Source of the DNA: an uncultured Opitutia bacterium
Lineage (GTDB): Bacteria; Verrucomicrobiota; Verrucomicrobiia; Opitutales; UBA953
Assembly (NCBI GenBank): GCA_903840355.1
Contig: CAIMFJ010000001.1
Span: 98,326-162,325, forward strand
Length of the DNA stretch: 64,000 nt
Direction: 5' to 3'
Shown: positions 1 through 9,768 of the stretch, piece after piece
How positions within the stretch are numbered: position 1 is the stretch's first letter
How the letters are laid out: each line of letters starts with the position of its first letter
Translations under genes and position numbers: made by a program
Notes under the pieces: generated by a model
The model's database searches: none
What the model was told of the DNA's origin: nothing
Seen by the model: the letters and a program-made list of their open reading frames with translations, nothing else

Positions 1-1
1 C

Positions 2-307
2 TTTAACTCCGGCGACTTCTGGAACACCTCCATCACCTGGGTCGACCTCGAACAAGTTACCACCGGCCAAACGCTGCCAACGCGGCAGTTAATCCTCCAA
101 GCCCAAATGGCGCTTAACTCCATTTATTCCGTTTACGTCCTCAACGATTACGACGCTTTTTCGGGCCAGTCCGTCGTCCAAAGTATCGGTATTACCCAGA
201 AAATCGGTAATTCTTGGATGTTGGACTACGGGATTGATAAACGCCTTTCCGCCCTTGGTAGCAGTTCATTGGGCTTCCACCTGAGGGCGCAATTGTTCAA
301 GTTCTAA
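2..307 (+). CDS. Outer-membrane beta-barrel protein, C-terminal part (5' end outside window)
   Basis: The reading frame is open from base 2 with no start needed, so this is the 3' end of a gene that begins before the window; about 101 residues are visible. The peptide alternates polar and hydrophobic residues as in beta strands and ends in ...RAQLFKF, a terminal phenylalanine typical of proteins inserted by the BAM complex. An LptD-like or other large barrel protein is possible, but the visible part is too short to name a family. It sits 3 bases before scpA, suggesting co-transcription. Confidence 0.6.
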   Translation, partial: FNSGDFWNTSITWVDLEQVTTGQTLPTRQLILQAQMALNSIYSVYVLNDYDAFSGQSVVQSIGITQKIGNSWMLDYGIDKRLSALGSSSLGFHLRAQLFKF

Positions 308-310
308 GCC

Positions 311-1177
311 GTGTCAGAAGACCCCACCACTCCCTCCGCCATCCCTCAAGACGGGATTTTGCCCACCGAGGATTTACCCATCCGCCTTGAGGTGTTTGAA
401 GGGCCGCTCGATCTCCTGCTCTTCCTGATTCGTAAAAACGAAATCGACATTTACGACATCCCTATCGAACAAGTCACGCATCAGTACCTGCATATTTTAC
501 GGACCCAGGAAAAGAACAACCTCGAGCTCGCCGGTGATTTCTTTGTGATGGCAGCGACGTTGATGTACATCAAGAGTCGCATGCTCTTGCCGGTGGAAAG
601 CCGCCCGGAAGACGAACTGCCGCATCAAGAAGAAGGGCACGACCCTCGCTGGGCTCTGGTCCAACAATTAATTCAATACAAGCGCGTTAAAGAAACCGCC
701 GCCATCATCCGGGGCTTAGTTGAAGAACGCCAAGGCCTACTCGATCGCTACGTCTTGCAACCTCAGGGCGAAGACGCCGTGGCCCGTCCGATTGCTCCGA
801 CCGAGCGGATCGAACTGTGGAATACCTTTAACCTCGTCCTCCGTCGGCTCGCCGAGCGCATTCAGCCTGGAAACATCACCACCGAGAATGTGACCGTTTC
901 CGACCGCATGGAGTTAATCCTCAATCGCCTCAACACCGAGACCTCGTTCGTCTTCACGAGTTTACTCCCCGAGCGTCCCACGGTGGCCGTCTTAGTCGCC
1001 ACCTTCCTCGCCTGCTTGGAATTAGCACGTCTGGGCAAACTGGAATTAACCCAAGACCAAGCTTTTGCCGAAATTCACTGCCAACGCTCCCAAAATACCA
1101 GTGGCGTCCCCCATGCGGGCGAAACCACGGAAGATGGCAAATCCGAGTTTGATAAGCCCGCCGAGCCGACAAAGTGA
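311..1177 (+). CDS. scpA: Segregation and condensation protein A (ScpA)
   Basis: Kleisin subunit that bridges the SMC dimer in bacterial condensin and acts in chromosome compaction and segregation. The 288-residue product has the conserved ScpA N-terminal motif (EVFEGPLDLLLFLIRKNEIDI near residue 27), followed by a helix-rich region with VMAATLMYIKSRMLLP, and a C-terminal winged-helix region with FLACLELARLGKL. Length is normal for the family. The start is GTG, chosen because it lies just after the upstream stop. ScpB is not next to it in this window, unlike the common scpA-scpB pair. Confidence 0.93.
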   Translation: MSEDPTTPSAIPQDGILPTEDLPIRLEVFEGPLDLLLFLIRKNEIDIYDIPIEQVTHQYLHILRTQEKNNLELAGDFFVMAATLMYIKSRMLLPVESRPEDELPHQEEGHDPRWALVQQLIQYKRVKETAAIIRGLVEERQGLLDRYVLQPQGEDAVARPIAPTERIELWNTFNLVLRRLAERIQPGNITTENVTVSDRMELILNRLNTETSFVFTSLLPERPTVAVLVATFLACLELARLGKLELTQDQAFAEIHCQRSQNTSGVPHAGETTEDGKSEFDKPAEPTK

Positions 1178-1220
1178 GTTCTCGGCTTGAATAGTCGTCA
1201 AACAGTCTAAAATTGACCCT

Positions 1221-1466
1221 ATGGCTCGTAAGCAAGGTCCCAAGCATCGACTCCTCGGCATCGGACTCGACGGCACTGACAAGCATAAGCGCATCACCCA
1301 AGGTGAGGGCTTTAATTTAGTCGGCGGCTCCGAAGAAACCCACGAATCGATGACTGAAACGGTGATTAAAACCGTCGAGGACCTGAGCCGCAAAGGCCGT
1401 ACGTTACACAACGCTTCGCCCGAAGAAGTTGCCGATCTCCTCCGCAAGCACGACCCCAGTCGGTGA
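1221..1466 (+). CDS. Small basic protein of unknown function
   Basis: An 81-residue, lysine- and arginine-rich soluble protein with no signal peptide or membrane segment. It begins MARKQGPKHRLLGIGLDG and has a helical C-terminal half with PEEVADLLRKH. I do not recognise the family. It lies between scpA and the proline-rich gene in the same direction, with codon use like its neighbours, so it is probably a real gene. Confidence 0.55.
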   Translation: MARKQGPKHRLLGIGLDGTDKHKRITQGEGFNLVGGSEETHESMTETVIKTVEDLSRKGRTLHNASPEEVADLLRKHDPSR

Positions 1467-1531
1467 ATAAAAAACTTACTGACTGTTTGACTCAAATCCA
1501 TTGAAACCTTGTTATCAGCAACACTACTGCG

Positions 1532-1897
1532 ATGAGCACTGAGTCTACCCCACCCCCACCCCCTCCTCCTTCGGGCGAGGAAAACACTCCTTCCCAAGCT
1601 CCTAAGTTAAAATTAGCGAAGCCTGTTTCCGCTCAAGCCGCCGTTCCTCCACCCCCTCCCCCTCCTCCACCTGCACCCGGTGGCGCTGCTGGAGCTCCTC
1701 GCGCACCCCTTCCTCCGCCCCCTGGCGTATCGCCTGTAGCTCCCGCACCGGCGGCTCCTCGCGTGGCCTACGCCACGGCGAACACGAACCGCAACGTTGG
1801 TGGTCTCGCGGCCACTTTAGACATCATTGCGTTAGTGGCTTCCATCGCGGGCGTCGTGGTCTTAGCGATTGAACTCTTCACCAAGACCAAAGGTTAA
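1532..1897 (+). CDS. Proline-rich protein with C-terminal membrane anchor
   Basis: 121 residues. The first two thirds are low complexity with polyproline tracts (seven prolines near residue 7, nine near residue 40) mixed with Ala, Gly and Pro-Ala-Pro repeats. The last about 30 residues form one hydrophobic helix (DIIALVASIAGVVVLAIEL) ending in a short basic tail, as in a tail-anchored protein. Translation of such tracts normally needs EF-P. No known domain is visible. It ends 8 bases before trxA, so the two are probably co-transcribed. Confidence 0.6.
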   Translation: MSTESTPPPPPPPSGEENTPSQAPKLKLAKPVSAQAAVPPPPPPPPPAPGGAAGAPRAPLPPPPGVSPVAPAPAAPRVAYATANTNRNVGGLAATLDIIALVASIAGVVVLAIELFTKTKG

Positions 1898-1905
1898 TTC
1901 TTTTT

Positions 1906-2238
1906 ATGGCATCAGAACTGATTACCAACCTCGATAGCACTAACTTCGATAGCACTATCAAATCTTCCAGCGTACCCGTGCTGGTGGATTTCTGGGCCAC
2001 GTGGTGTGGTCCTTGCAAACAGTTGGGTCCGATCCTCGATCAACTCTCGACCGAATTTAACGGCAGCGTGAAGGTCTGCAAAGTCGACGTGGATAACAGC
2101 CGTGAGTTAGCACAACAACTCGGCATCACGTCCATCCCTGCCGTGTTCCTCTTCAAGAACGGCGTCGTGGTCGATAAGTTTGTGGGCTTAAAGCAGAAGT
2201 CTGACATCGCTGCTTTCATCCGCAAACACGCCGCCTAA
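1906..2238 (+). CDS. trxA: Thioredoxin
   Basis: Cytoplasmic disulfide reductase of 110 residues, the usual thioredoxin length, with no signal peptide. The active site WCGPC is at residues 33-37. The buried aspartate (VLVDFWA) and the cis-proline in ITSIPAVFLFKNG are both present. It is the last gene of the rightward group and is followed by a strong terminator. Confidence 0.96.
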   Translation: MASELITNLDSTNFDSTIKSSSVPVLVDFWATWCGPCKQLGPILDQLSTEFNGSVKVCKVDVDNSRELAQQLGITSIPAVFLFKNGVVVDKFVGLKQKSDIAAFIRKHAA

Positions 2239-2262
2239 GCGCCCTGCTAACGTCCCGCTTAC

Positions 2263-2288
2263 AGGCCCGGTTTCCCGGGCCTTTTTAT
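2263..2288 (+). terminator. Rho-independent terminator after trxA
   Basis: Eight-base GC-rich stem AGGCCCGG/CCGGGCCT with a four-base loop, followed by TTTTATT, 25 bases after the trxA stop codon. Confidence 0.88.
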
Positions 2289-2344
2289 TGCTTTAAAAGA
2301 CGGTAGGCGCCCAGCTCACTCGGTTCGCGGTCTAGGCCGGCCAT

Positions 2345-2375
2345 AAAAAAGGACGTGATGCAGATCACGTCCTTT
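2345..2375 (-). terminator. Rho-independent terminator of the act/cytochrome operon
   Basis: Eleven-base perfect stem (AAGGACGTGAT/ATCACGTCCTT) with a four-base loop; on the minus strand it is followed by TTTTTTAT. It lies 22 bases after the stop of the last cytochrome gene. Confidence 0.88.
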
Positions 2376-2396
2376 GCAAAGTTCTCTAGCGACGAA

Positions 2397-3059
2397 TTAC
2401 TTCGCTTCTAGAGGGTGAGCCTTGAGGATTTCTTGAGGCGAGAACTGGCCATGACCTGCCAAAGCCTTGCGGACTTCAGCGACCTTGGTGTCCATCACCG
2501 GTTCCCCCTGATTACCCCACGCCGAGCGAACATACGTGGCGATATGGGCAATCTGAGCATCCTTAAGACCAGCACCAATGTTGGGCATGTTGCCATTAAA
2601 CTTGGCACCCTTGACTTCGACTTCGCCGGCAAGGCCGACGAGGATGATTTTAATCATACGCTCATCCGTACCAGCCACCCAAGGGGAGCCAGCTAAAGGA
2701 GGAAACGCACCAGGCATCCCCAAGCCCGTGGCTTGGTGACAAGCGGCACAGTTCGCCACGAAGAGCTTTTCACCCTTAGCAGCATCTGGCTCGAAAACCG
2801 CGGGACCAGCCGAAGCCGAAGCCTTGGGTACATCGAGGTCAAAAGCGCTCGCCGAGAAATCACCGGAGTTGCGAGTTAAGTAGAGACCAGCCCAAAAACC
2901 AAAGCCGCAAAACAGGAAAACAATGAAGATGGGGGTTAACGAAAAGCCTTCACGAGGCTCTTCCTTCTCGCGGGCGATTTGCGCATGGATTTCGACCAAA
3001 CGCCCATCGGAGGTACCTTCGGAGCGCTGACGGTCTGGTTGACGATGACGATCGTTCAT
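2397..3059 (-). CDS. Membrane-anchored monoheme cytochrome c (CcoP position)
   Basis: 220 residues. A charged N-terminal stretch is followed by one membrane helix (about 41-62) and a periplasmic class I cytochrome c domain with CAACH at 104-108 and a likely methionine axial ligand in GNMPNIG. One heme only, whereas a classical CcoP carries two. The C-terminal segment ATYVRSAWGNQGEPV closely resembles that of the cytochrome at 5034-5765 and the tail of the giant cytochrome at 38296-42621. It is the last gene of the act operon and probably passes electrons on from the CcoO-like subunit. Confidence 0.85.
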   Translation of the reverse strand: MNDRHRQPDRQRSEGTSDGRLVEIHAQIAREKEEPREGFSLTPIFIVFLFCGFGFWAGLYLTRNSGDFSASAFDLDVPKASASAGPAVFEPDAAKGEKLFVANCAACHQATGLGMPGAFPPLAGSPWVAGTDERMIKIILVGLAGEVEVKGAKFNGNMPNIGAGLKDAQIAHIATYVRSAWGNQGEPVMDTKVAEVRKALAGHGQFSPQEILKAHPLEAK

Positions 3060-3063
3060 GGGA

Positions 3064-3618
3064 TTACTGCTTTAGTTTGGCCTCAGGAGAGGCGTAGTCT
3101 TGGCGGAGAGATTTGAGATAGGCGACCAGTGCGACCGCACGGTCCGTAGGAGCCCAACCATTGGCCTTAGGCTGATAGAGGTACTCGTAAGCAGGCATTG
3201 CCGAACCGGCGACCACCGAGCTCGGGGCGCGCAAATGCTCGTGTAATTGAGCTTCAGTGAGACGCGCGCCGACATTGGCTAAATCAGGACCAAAACGATG
3301 ATCGCCGATTAAGACCTGCGATTGTAAAACGTAATCGCGTGCTACGGAAGGACGAGCACCCCAACCACGAGCGATATCGCTACCCATCCCGGCAGGACGA
3401 ACTTGTTGCGTGTGGCAAGCCACACAGCCGAGCTGTAAGTAAACCGCCCGACCTTGAATCGCCAAACCAGGCTCACGAGGCGGAAAGAGCGGACCACCCT
3501 CTTCGGCAGGGGCTCGACCCAGCGCACCAAGTTGCACTTGGCTGCTGACGATTAAAGCCCCGAAAGGAAACGCCACCGCGGCGAAGAGTCCGATCAAAAA
3601 TAAATTTAGGTTCTTCAT
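3064..3618 (-). CDS. CcoO-like monoheme cytochrome c subunit
   Basis: 184 residues with an N-terminal membrane anchor (about 5-25) and one heme c site, GCVACHTQQVRP with CVACH at 65-69. The surrounding motifs (QVRP, FGPDLANVGAR, SAMPAYEYL with the axial methionine) are those of the heme-c subunit II (FixO/CcoO) of cbb3 oxidases. It is somewhat shorter than usual CcoO. Heme binding looks intact even though the adjacent CcoN-like subunit has lost its metal ligands. Four bases separate it from the next gene downstream. Confidence 0.87.
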   Translation of the reverse strand: MKNLNLFLIGLFAAVAFPFGALIVSSQVQLGALGRAPAEEGGPLFPPREPGLAIQGRAVYLQLGCVACHTQQVRPAGMGSDIARGWGARPSVARDYVLQSQVLIGDHRFGPDLANVGARLTEAQLHEHLRAPSSVVAGSAMPAYEYLYQPKANGWAPTDRAVALVAYLKSLRQDYASPEAKLKQ

Positions 3619-3629
3619 GAGGATACCAA

Positions 3630-5015
3630 TTAGTCGTGTTGACGGTTTTCAGCCGAAGTGAGACCTCGGAAAATCAAGCCCAAGGCATTGAGGGCAAAAG
3701 CAGCATGACCCAACAAGAAGGCCGCAGCGGTGAGCACGTGAGCCTTGCCGCCACCAATCATTTGGGGTGCACCCTTAGAAAGATCGAGGCCGGTTTGGTA
3801 ACCACCGTAGAGGCTAACTAAGGTCGAAACAATCAACGCCAAGGTCACCGACCAGAAGTGAACGTGGATTAATTTCACCGAAGGCCACAACGCACCCGTC
3901 ACGCGGGGCAAGATGAAGTAAGCTGCACCGAAGATTACCATGGTGACAAAACCATAAACCAACAAGTGATCGAGGCCTTGGTAAAATTCGGTGAAGCGGA
4001 TAATCGCACTGTAACCGCGCGTGTAGAAAATAGCCCGCAATAAGCCCACGAAGGTAAAACTGATCGTACCCAAGGCGACCCAGCGCAACGAGGTGCTATT
4101 CCAGGCATTCGCCCAACCACCGTTCTGCGCGAAGGTCCCGTGGAAATTAATCGCCGTGATGATAATCGGAACAATCGACATCACCATCGCCACGACGCCC
4201 ACGGATTGAATCCACACGGGAATAGGCGAGCCCAGTAAAGTGGCAGGAGCCGTCCAACCCGCAAAGAGGAAGAACGTCCAGAAGCCTACCGTGGCCAAGT
4301 AGTAACCCGCCAAAGGGCGCTCGAGCACCTTGGGGATGAAGTAATAGGCGATGCCCAAGGCCGACGCCGCCAACCAGAGTTGGAGCAAGTTTTGGACAAA
4401 CCAGCTTGCAACGAGGGCTTGAACCACGCCCGAAGCGGGACACCAGAGCACCAAGAGTTGCGCAATTAAGTAGAAGATGGGGAACAGGAAACTAGCACCC
4501 ACAACGTACCATTGAGCGGCGAAGGTGTGACCCGAAGGACGACGGGCAAACGCCACCACTGGCCAAAAACCAGCCAGCAGGAAAGCGATCGCCAAGACGG
4601 GACCCACTTCACGAGGCATTTCCAGTAAACTAAACCCATTCAAGAAACCAGCGAAGATTTGCTGCACGCCGTAGATCAACGTCGCATTCCACACCAAACC
4701 ACCGAAGACGGCAATCCAGCCATTGCGGAATTCGAAAGAAGTTAAGCGCGACAACAACCAGAGGTTAACGGCCAACAAGGCATTGGTAGCCCAACCATAA
4801 ATGAATAAGTTCTTTTGCACAACGGTCACGCGACCATACGTCAGCCACTCACAGTTCAAGAAACTGGGCATCCACAACTTCAACGCGGCGATTAAGCCGA
4901 GGGCGGAAGCGGCCAGCAGCCAAACTAAGGCGGCGACGAAGAAGAAAACAAAGGGGCCTCGCAAAGCAGTTTCGCGACCGAAATCGGGGCGTTGGTGAGA
5001 AGATTCCTGACTCAT
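3630..5015 (-). CDS. CcoN-like heme-copper oxidase subunit I homologue lacking the metal ligands
   Basis: 461 residues and about 12 membrane helices, clearly alignable with CcoN (TYGRV near 59, YYFIPK..ERP near 224, FGAAYFILPRV near 362, LIHVHFW near 382). By alignment with the Pseudomonas stutzeri CcoN sequence as I remember it, five of six metal ligands are replaced. The low-spin heme b histidine is Gln67 and the first CuB histidine is Gln208. The CuB His-His pair is Ala258-Thr259, and the heme b3 histidine is Leu348. Only the second heme b histidine remains, as His350. The cross-linked tyrosine position is Ala252. It therefore should not reduce oxygen. The intact frame and helices argue for a selected structural role, not decay. 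It lies in the act operon just before a CcoO-like gene. Confidence 0.85.
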   Translation of the reverse strand: MSQESSHQRPDFGRETALRGPFVFFFVAALVWLLAASALGLIAALKLWMPSFLNCEWLTYGRVTVVQKNLFIYGWATNALLAVNLWLLSRLTSFEFRNGWIAVFGGLVWNATLIYGVQQIFAGFLNGFSLLEMPREVGPVLAIAFLLAGFWPVVAFARRPSGHTFAAQWYVVGASFLFPIFYLIAQLLVLWCPASGVVQALVASWFVQNLLQLWLAASALGIAYYFIPKVLERPLAGYYLATVGFWTFFLFAGWTAPATLLGSPIPVWIQSVGVVAMVMSIVPIIITAINFHGTFAQNGGWANAWNSTSLRWVALGTISFTFVGLLRAIFYTRGYSAIIRFTEFYQGLDHLLVYGFVTMVIFGAAYFILPRVTGALWPSVKLIHVHFWSVTLALIVSTLVSLYGGYQTGLDLSKGAPQMIGGGKAHVLTAAAFLLGHAAFALNALGLIFRGLTSAENRQHD

Positions 5016-5033
5016 CGAAAAAGTATTAGAGGA

Positions 5034-5765
5034 TTATTTTAGACCCAGTTCGGCCGTGGTCCAAGGGGTGGTACGAGCGGCATTAGCGTCGTGGATGGCT
5101 TTGACTTGGGTCACCGTCACGGGGTTACCCTTGTTGCCAAAACTTTGGCGCACGTAAGTGAGCACGTCGGCGATATCTTGATCCGTCACGCCCGCCACGG
5201 GAGGCATCATGCTATTAAACGTTGTGCCATTCACCGTGATAGGACCCATCAAGCCCTGGAGGATAAACTTCACGGGCAATTCGGGATTACCCACGATGAT
5301 GGGCGTTTCCGAAATCGAGGGGAACACAGGAGGCAAACCTTTGCCCGTCGGTTGGTGACAAGCGATACAAGTGCGAGCGTACACGGCGGCACCGCGCTTT
5401 AACGTCTCGGCATCCGCCGCCACGAAAGCACTGCTCATCGTAGCCGCGACGGGAGGCGTGATTTTTTCCAACACCTTAGGGTCAGCCGCAATCACAGCCT
5501 TAGCTTGGGTAATGGTAATGCGGTACGTGCCATCGGCATTACGGGCTGGCGTCTTGAGCAACGCTTGAGCCTTAGCCTCGGTGTCTTCGCGCAAAGCCTT
5601 CTCTGCCACGCGGCGATCGCTATCGCTCGTAGTCGCTGGGCGAGACCTGTAGAAAACAACGCCAAGCACGATAATCGCCGCGGCTGCAAAAGCCAACAGA
5701 CTGATCCACGAAGCCACTTGGCCGGGAATCAAAGGACGGCGGTCGTCTGAAGAATGATCACTCAT
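5034..5765 (-). CDS. Membrane-anchored monoheme cytochrome c
   Basis: 243 residues from the ATG at 5763-5765. That start overlaps the actF stop by 8 bases (ATGAGTGA), which supports it over an upstream in-frame start. One membrane helix (about 16-39), a linker, then a cytochrome c domain with CIACH at 133-137 and a likely Met ligand in NSMMPPV. The C-terminal LTYVRQSFGNKGNPV matches the other operon cytochrome. Gene order suggests it is the immediate electron acceptor from ACIII. Confidence 0.85.
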   Translation of the reverse strand: MSDHSSDDRRPLIPGQVASWISLLAFAAAAIIVLGVVFYRSRPATTSDSDRRVAEKALREDTEAKAQALLKTPARNADGTYRITITQAKAVIAADPKVLEKITPPVAATMSSAFVAADAETLKRGAAVYARTCIACHQPTGKGLPPVFPSISETPIIVGNPELPVKFILQGLMGPITVNGTTFNSMMPPVAGVTDQDIADVLTYVRQSFGNKGNPVTVTQVKAIHDANAARTTPWTTAELGLK

Positions 5766-7038
5766 GATAATGGATGGACTCGAGAATACGAGGGTCGTGC
5801 ACAGGGATGGTCTTTTGCTGGCTTGCACCGCGCAAGAAGAGCGCGATGACAAGGGCACCAAAGCCGACGATGGCAACGAGGTCGAGGGCGAGGTACGGCG
5901 TGAGGAAAGGACTGACGGTGAAACCTTCCGGAGCCGAGGGGTCGACTACTTGACGAGGCACCGCATTGAACCAGAGGTCAAAAATCCCACCGACGATGAT
6001 TAAGCACGCAATCGTGAGGATGCGTTCTTTCACAATCTTCGAACGGTAGAAGAGCAAGGAAAGGAAAGGCAGGAAGAAGAAGCCGAAGATCAACACCATC
6101 GAAACACCCCACCAGGCGCTCTTGGCACCGGTGACTGGGTCGAACTCGCGAATGTTATACCAGAAGGTTTCTTCAGGAATATTCGCCGTGTAAATGAGGA
6201 AGTACTGCGAGAAGCTGATGTAAGCCCAGAAGACCGTGAAGGCTAACATCAAGCAACCGAGCACGTGGCGGTGCGCTTGGTTGAATAAACCCGATAACCA
6301 GCTACCTTCCGACAAGCGGTAAGTCATGATGACCGTGCCAGCGAGAGCCAAACGAATGGAGAGGGCGAAGAACCACACGCCATACATGGTTGAGAACCAG
6401 TGATACGAGAGCGCCATCAGACAATCGAAAGCCAACATCGTTAACGTCAAGGCACTCAGGGGTACGCCCGCAGCTGAGAGTGCATGCAAACGATGCGTGT
6501 AACTGGCATTGCGATCGGAGTCTTGTGCGAAAGACCACTTGCGCAGGCCAAACGTCAATAAACCAAAGAACACGGTGTAGAAGGTAATTCGCGCCAGGAA
6601 GAACTTTTCATTCAAGAACCAGCTCTTCGCTTGCAGGATAGGATCATGACCCACGGCGTGCCCGCTGGGCAGGATATGGGAAGCATCGGTCCATTCCCAC
6701 AGCAAGTGACGGAACGAAGTCGAGAAAGCTAGGGGTACCACGCCGAGCAAAAGCACCACGGGCAAACCAGGTAGCAAGAATTCCCATGCCCGGCGAATAA
6801 TCGGAGCCCAACCCGCATCAAAGAGACGGGTAATCATCGTGAGCATCAAAGTGCCGATCAGGAGCGAAATCCAGAAGAGCGCTCCGATCAACAACGAGAG
6901 GGCTCCGCGGTGGTTATGATGTTGCAGACCTTCGCACGCAAAATACCAAGTGGCCAAAAGAGCCACTACACCCACGGCGAGGAATTTCTTCCAATGAGCC
7001 GTGATGGCAGGCGAAGTTGAAGATTCAGAGGCGCTCAT
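5758..7038 (-). CDS. actF: Alternative complex III subunit ActF
   Basis: 426-residue polytopic membrane protein with about ten helices, the second quinol-side NrfD-like integral subunit of alternative complex III. This complex oxidises menaquinol and reduces periplasmic carriers, replacing the bc1 complex. Identification rests on position after actE and on length and helix pattern. Conserved-looking polar stretches include HILPSGHAVGHDPI and LSYHWFSTMYGVW. Seven bases separate it from actE. Confidence 0.88.
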   Translation of the reverse strand: MSASESSTSPAITAHWKKFLAVGVVALLATWYFACEGLQHHNHRGALSLLIGALFWISLLIGTLMLTMITRLFDAGWAPIIRRAWEFLLPGLPVVLLLGVVPLAFSTSFRHLLWEWTDASHILPSGHAVGHDPILQAKSWFLNEKFFLARITFYTVFFGLLTFGLRKWSFAQDSDRNASYTHRLHALSAAGVPLSALTLTMLAFDCLMALSYHWFSTMYGVWFFALSIRLALAGTVIMTYRLSEGSWLSGLFNQAHRHVLGCLMLAFTVFWAYISFSQYFLIYTANIPEETFWYNIREFDPVTGAKSAWWGVSMVLIFGFFFLPFLSLLFYRSKIVKERILTIACLIIVGGIFDLWFNAVPRQVVDPSAPEGFTVSPFLTPYLALDLVAIVGFGALVIALFLRGASQQKTIPVHDPRILESIHYHE

Positions 7039-7045
7039 GTGCGAA

Positions 7046-7762
7046 TTACTTGAGTTCGGCTTTTACCGAGGCAGGAACGAGCTCAGCGGGACAGCTTTGC
7101 GAGAGTTGCAAGGCGCGAAGGTAGGCCACGACAGCCCAACGCTCTTCCGGAGATAACTTATCCCCGTAGCTTTGCATGGTATTCTTACCATTGGTAATCA
7201 CGTCGAAAATTTGCCCTTGAGGGTAAGCGCGGTAGTTAGGCGCTTGAAGGTTAGCGATGGTCAGAATCGCAGCATCCCCTTCGACCGCCGAACGAACTTT
7301 CATCACTCCATTACCATCCGCCGCGGCACCGTGACAGATTTTGCAATAGATCTCAAACTTGGCTTGGCCGAGTTCTAAGGTCTGGGCGTCCACCACGTAA
7401 GGCTTGAATTCGCCATTAGGAAGCAAGTTCATCGATTTGGCAGGGAACGTTGCCAAGAAAGCACCCTTCGCATCCTTGCCCGTAACGAACGAAGGATTGA
7501 GGGATTCCAAGCGACGGTAATCCGCCGAAAAAACTTTAAGCGGCTCGAGGGCATTGCCACGCGCAACCGTACCCGCCACGGGAGGACGGGCATCGCGACC
7601 ATCGGCAAAGAAAGCATTTTCGCCTTGTGGCTTATACTTGGACTGAACGTCCATGTCATCGAAGACATAAACGGGAGTATCCTTCGAAGTCTTTCCTTGG
7701 AAACCCAAGAAACTAATCATCGCGAGGACCGCAACGGCGAGAAAAGTAAGGTAACGTTTCAT
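7046..7762 (-). CDS. actE: Alternative complex III monoheme cytochrome ActE
   Basis: 238 residues; one heme c site CKICH at 140-144 in a class I cytochrome domain, preceded by the ActE-type segment VQSKYKPQGEN. The N-terminal hydrophobic stretch (about 4-21) has no lipobox cysteine, whereas ActE is a lipoprotein in several characterised complexes. Here it may be held by an uncleaved helix or be cleaved and held only by contacts in the complex. It probably takes electrons from ActA and passes them to the downstream cytochromes. Confidence 0.88.
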   Translation of the reverse strand: MKRYLTFLAVAVLAMISFLGFQGKTSKDTPVYVFDDMDVQSKYKPQGENAFFADGRDARPPVAGTVARGNALEPLKVFSADYRRLESLNPSFVTGKDAKGAFLATFPAKSMNLLPNGEFKPYVVDAQTLELGQAKFEIYCKICHGAAADGNGVMKVRSAVEGDAAILTIANLQAPNYRAYPQGQIFDVITNGKNTMQSYGDKLSPEERWAVVAYLRALQLSQSCPAELVPASVKAELK

Positions 7763-7771
7763 GGAGACAGG

Positions 7772-8314
7772 TTAGTCGCGAATGACAGTGATTTCCTGAC
7801 CGCCCAAGGACTGCAGGAAGTTGCGAGAGTCGTCTACGTGGAAGTGCGGATCACGCGCTTCTAAGACGACCATGAAAGTATCATCCGACACCCGGGCGAA
7901 TTGAGGTAAGTCAAAGAGCGGGTGGTGGTGACGAGGCAGACGGTTGAAAATAAATTGCCCGAAGAACGTACCGAAGGCGGCGAAGAGAATCGTGCACTCG
8001 TACAAGACGGGGAATGGGAAGATGGGACTCCAATAGGGCTTACCACCGACGATGAGGGGGTAATCGTAGGAGTTCATATACCAAGTCAGTAAGCAGCCCG
8101 TGATGAAACCCGTGACGCCACCCAAGAGGGTCAAGCGCGGGACGGGAGAGCGAGGCAAGCCCATGGCTTGGTCTAAACCGTGAATCGGGAAAGGCGTGTG
8201 CACATCCCAATACTTCCAACCGGCATCACGCACCTTCTCGGCAGCATGATACACATCGGAGGGACGGCGAAAAGTACAGGCCACTCCGTAGATGCGTTCG
8301 TTACGTTCGTTCAT
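7772..8314 (-). CDS. actD: Alternative complex III subunit ActD (DUF3341)
   Basis: 180 residues, with the DUF3341 signature: a soluble N-terminal ferredoxin-like region (YGVACTFRRPSDVYHAAEKV, DVHTPFPIHGLDQAMG), two membrane helices, then a short C-terminal soluble part. ActD is a small structural subunit without cofactors. Spacing to neighbours is 9 and 21 bases. Confidence 0.92.
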   Translation of the reverse strand: MNERNERIYGVACTFRRPSDVYHAAEKVRDAGWKYWDVHTPFPIHGLDQAMGLPRSPVPRLTLLGGVTGFITGCLLTWYMNSYDYPLIVGGKPYWSPIFPFPVLYECTILFAAFGTFFGQFIFNRLPRHHHPLFDLPQFARVSDDTFMVVLEARDPHFHVDDSRNFLQSLGGQEITVIRD

Positions 8315-8335
8315 AGTCGTGGAGACGGCAGGAAA

Positions 8336-9745
<1,410 letters not shown>

Positions 9746-9768
9746 GTGAAACGATAATGCGTTAAGGA

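Noticed and set aside
3064..5015. Functional cbb3 oxidase (ccoNO)
   Set aside because: The CcoN-like protein lacks five of six metal ligands and the catalytic tyrosine, so it is listed as a non-catalytic homologue.
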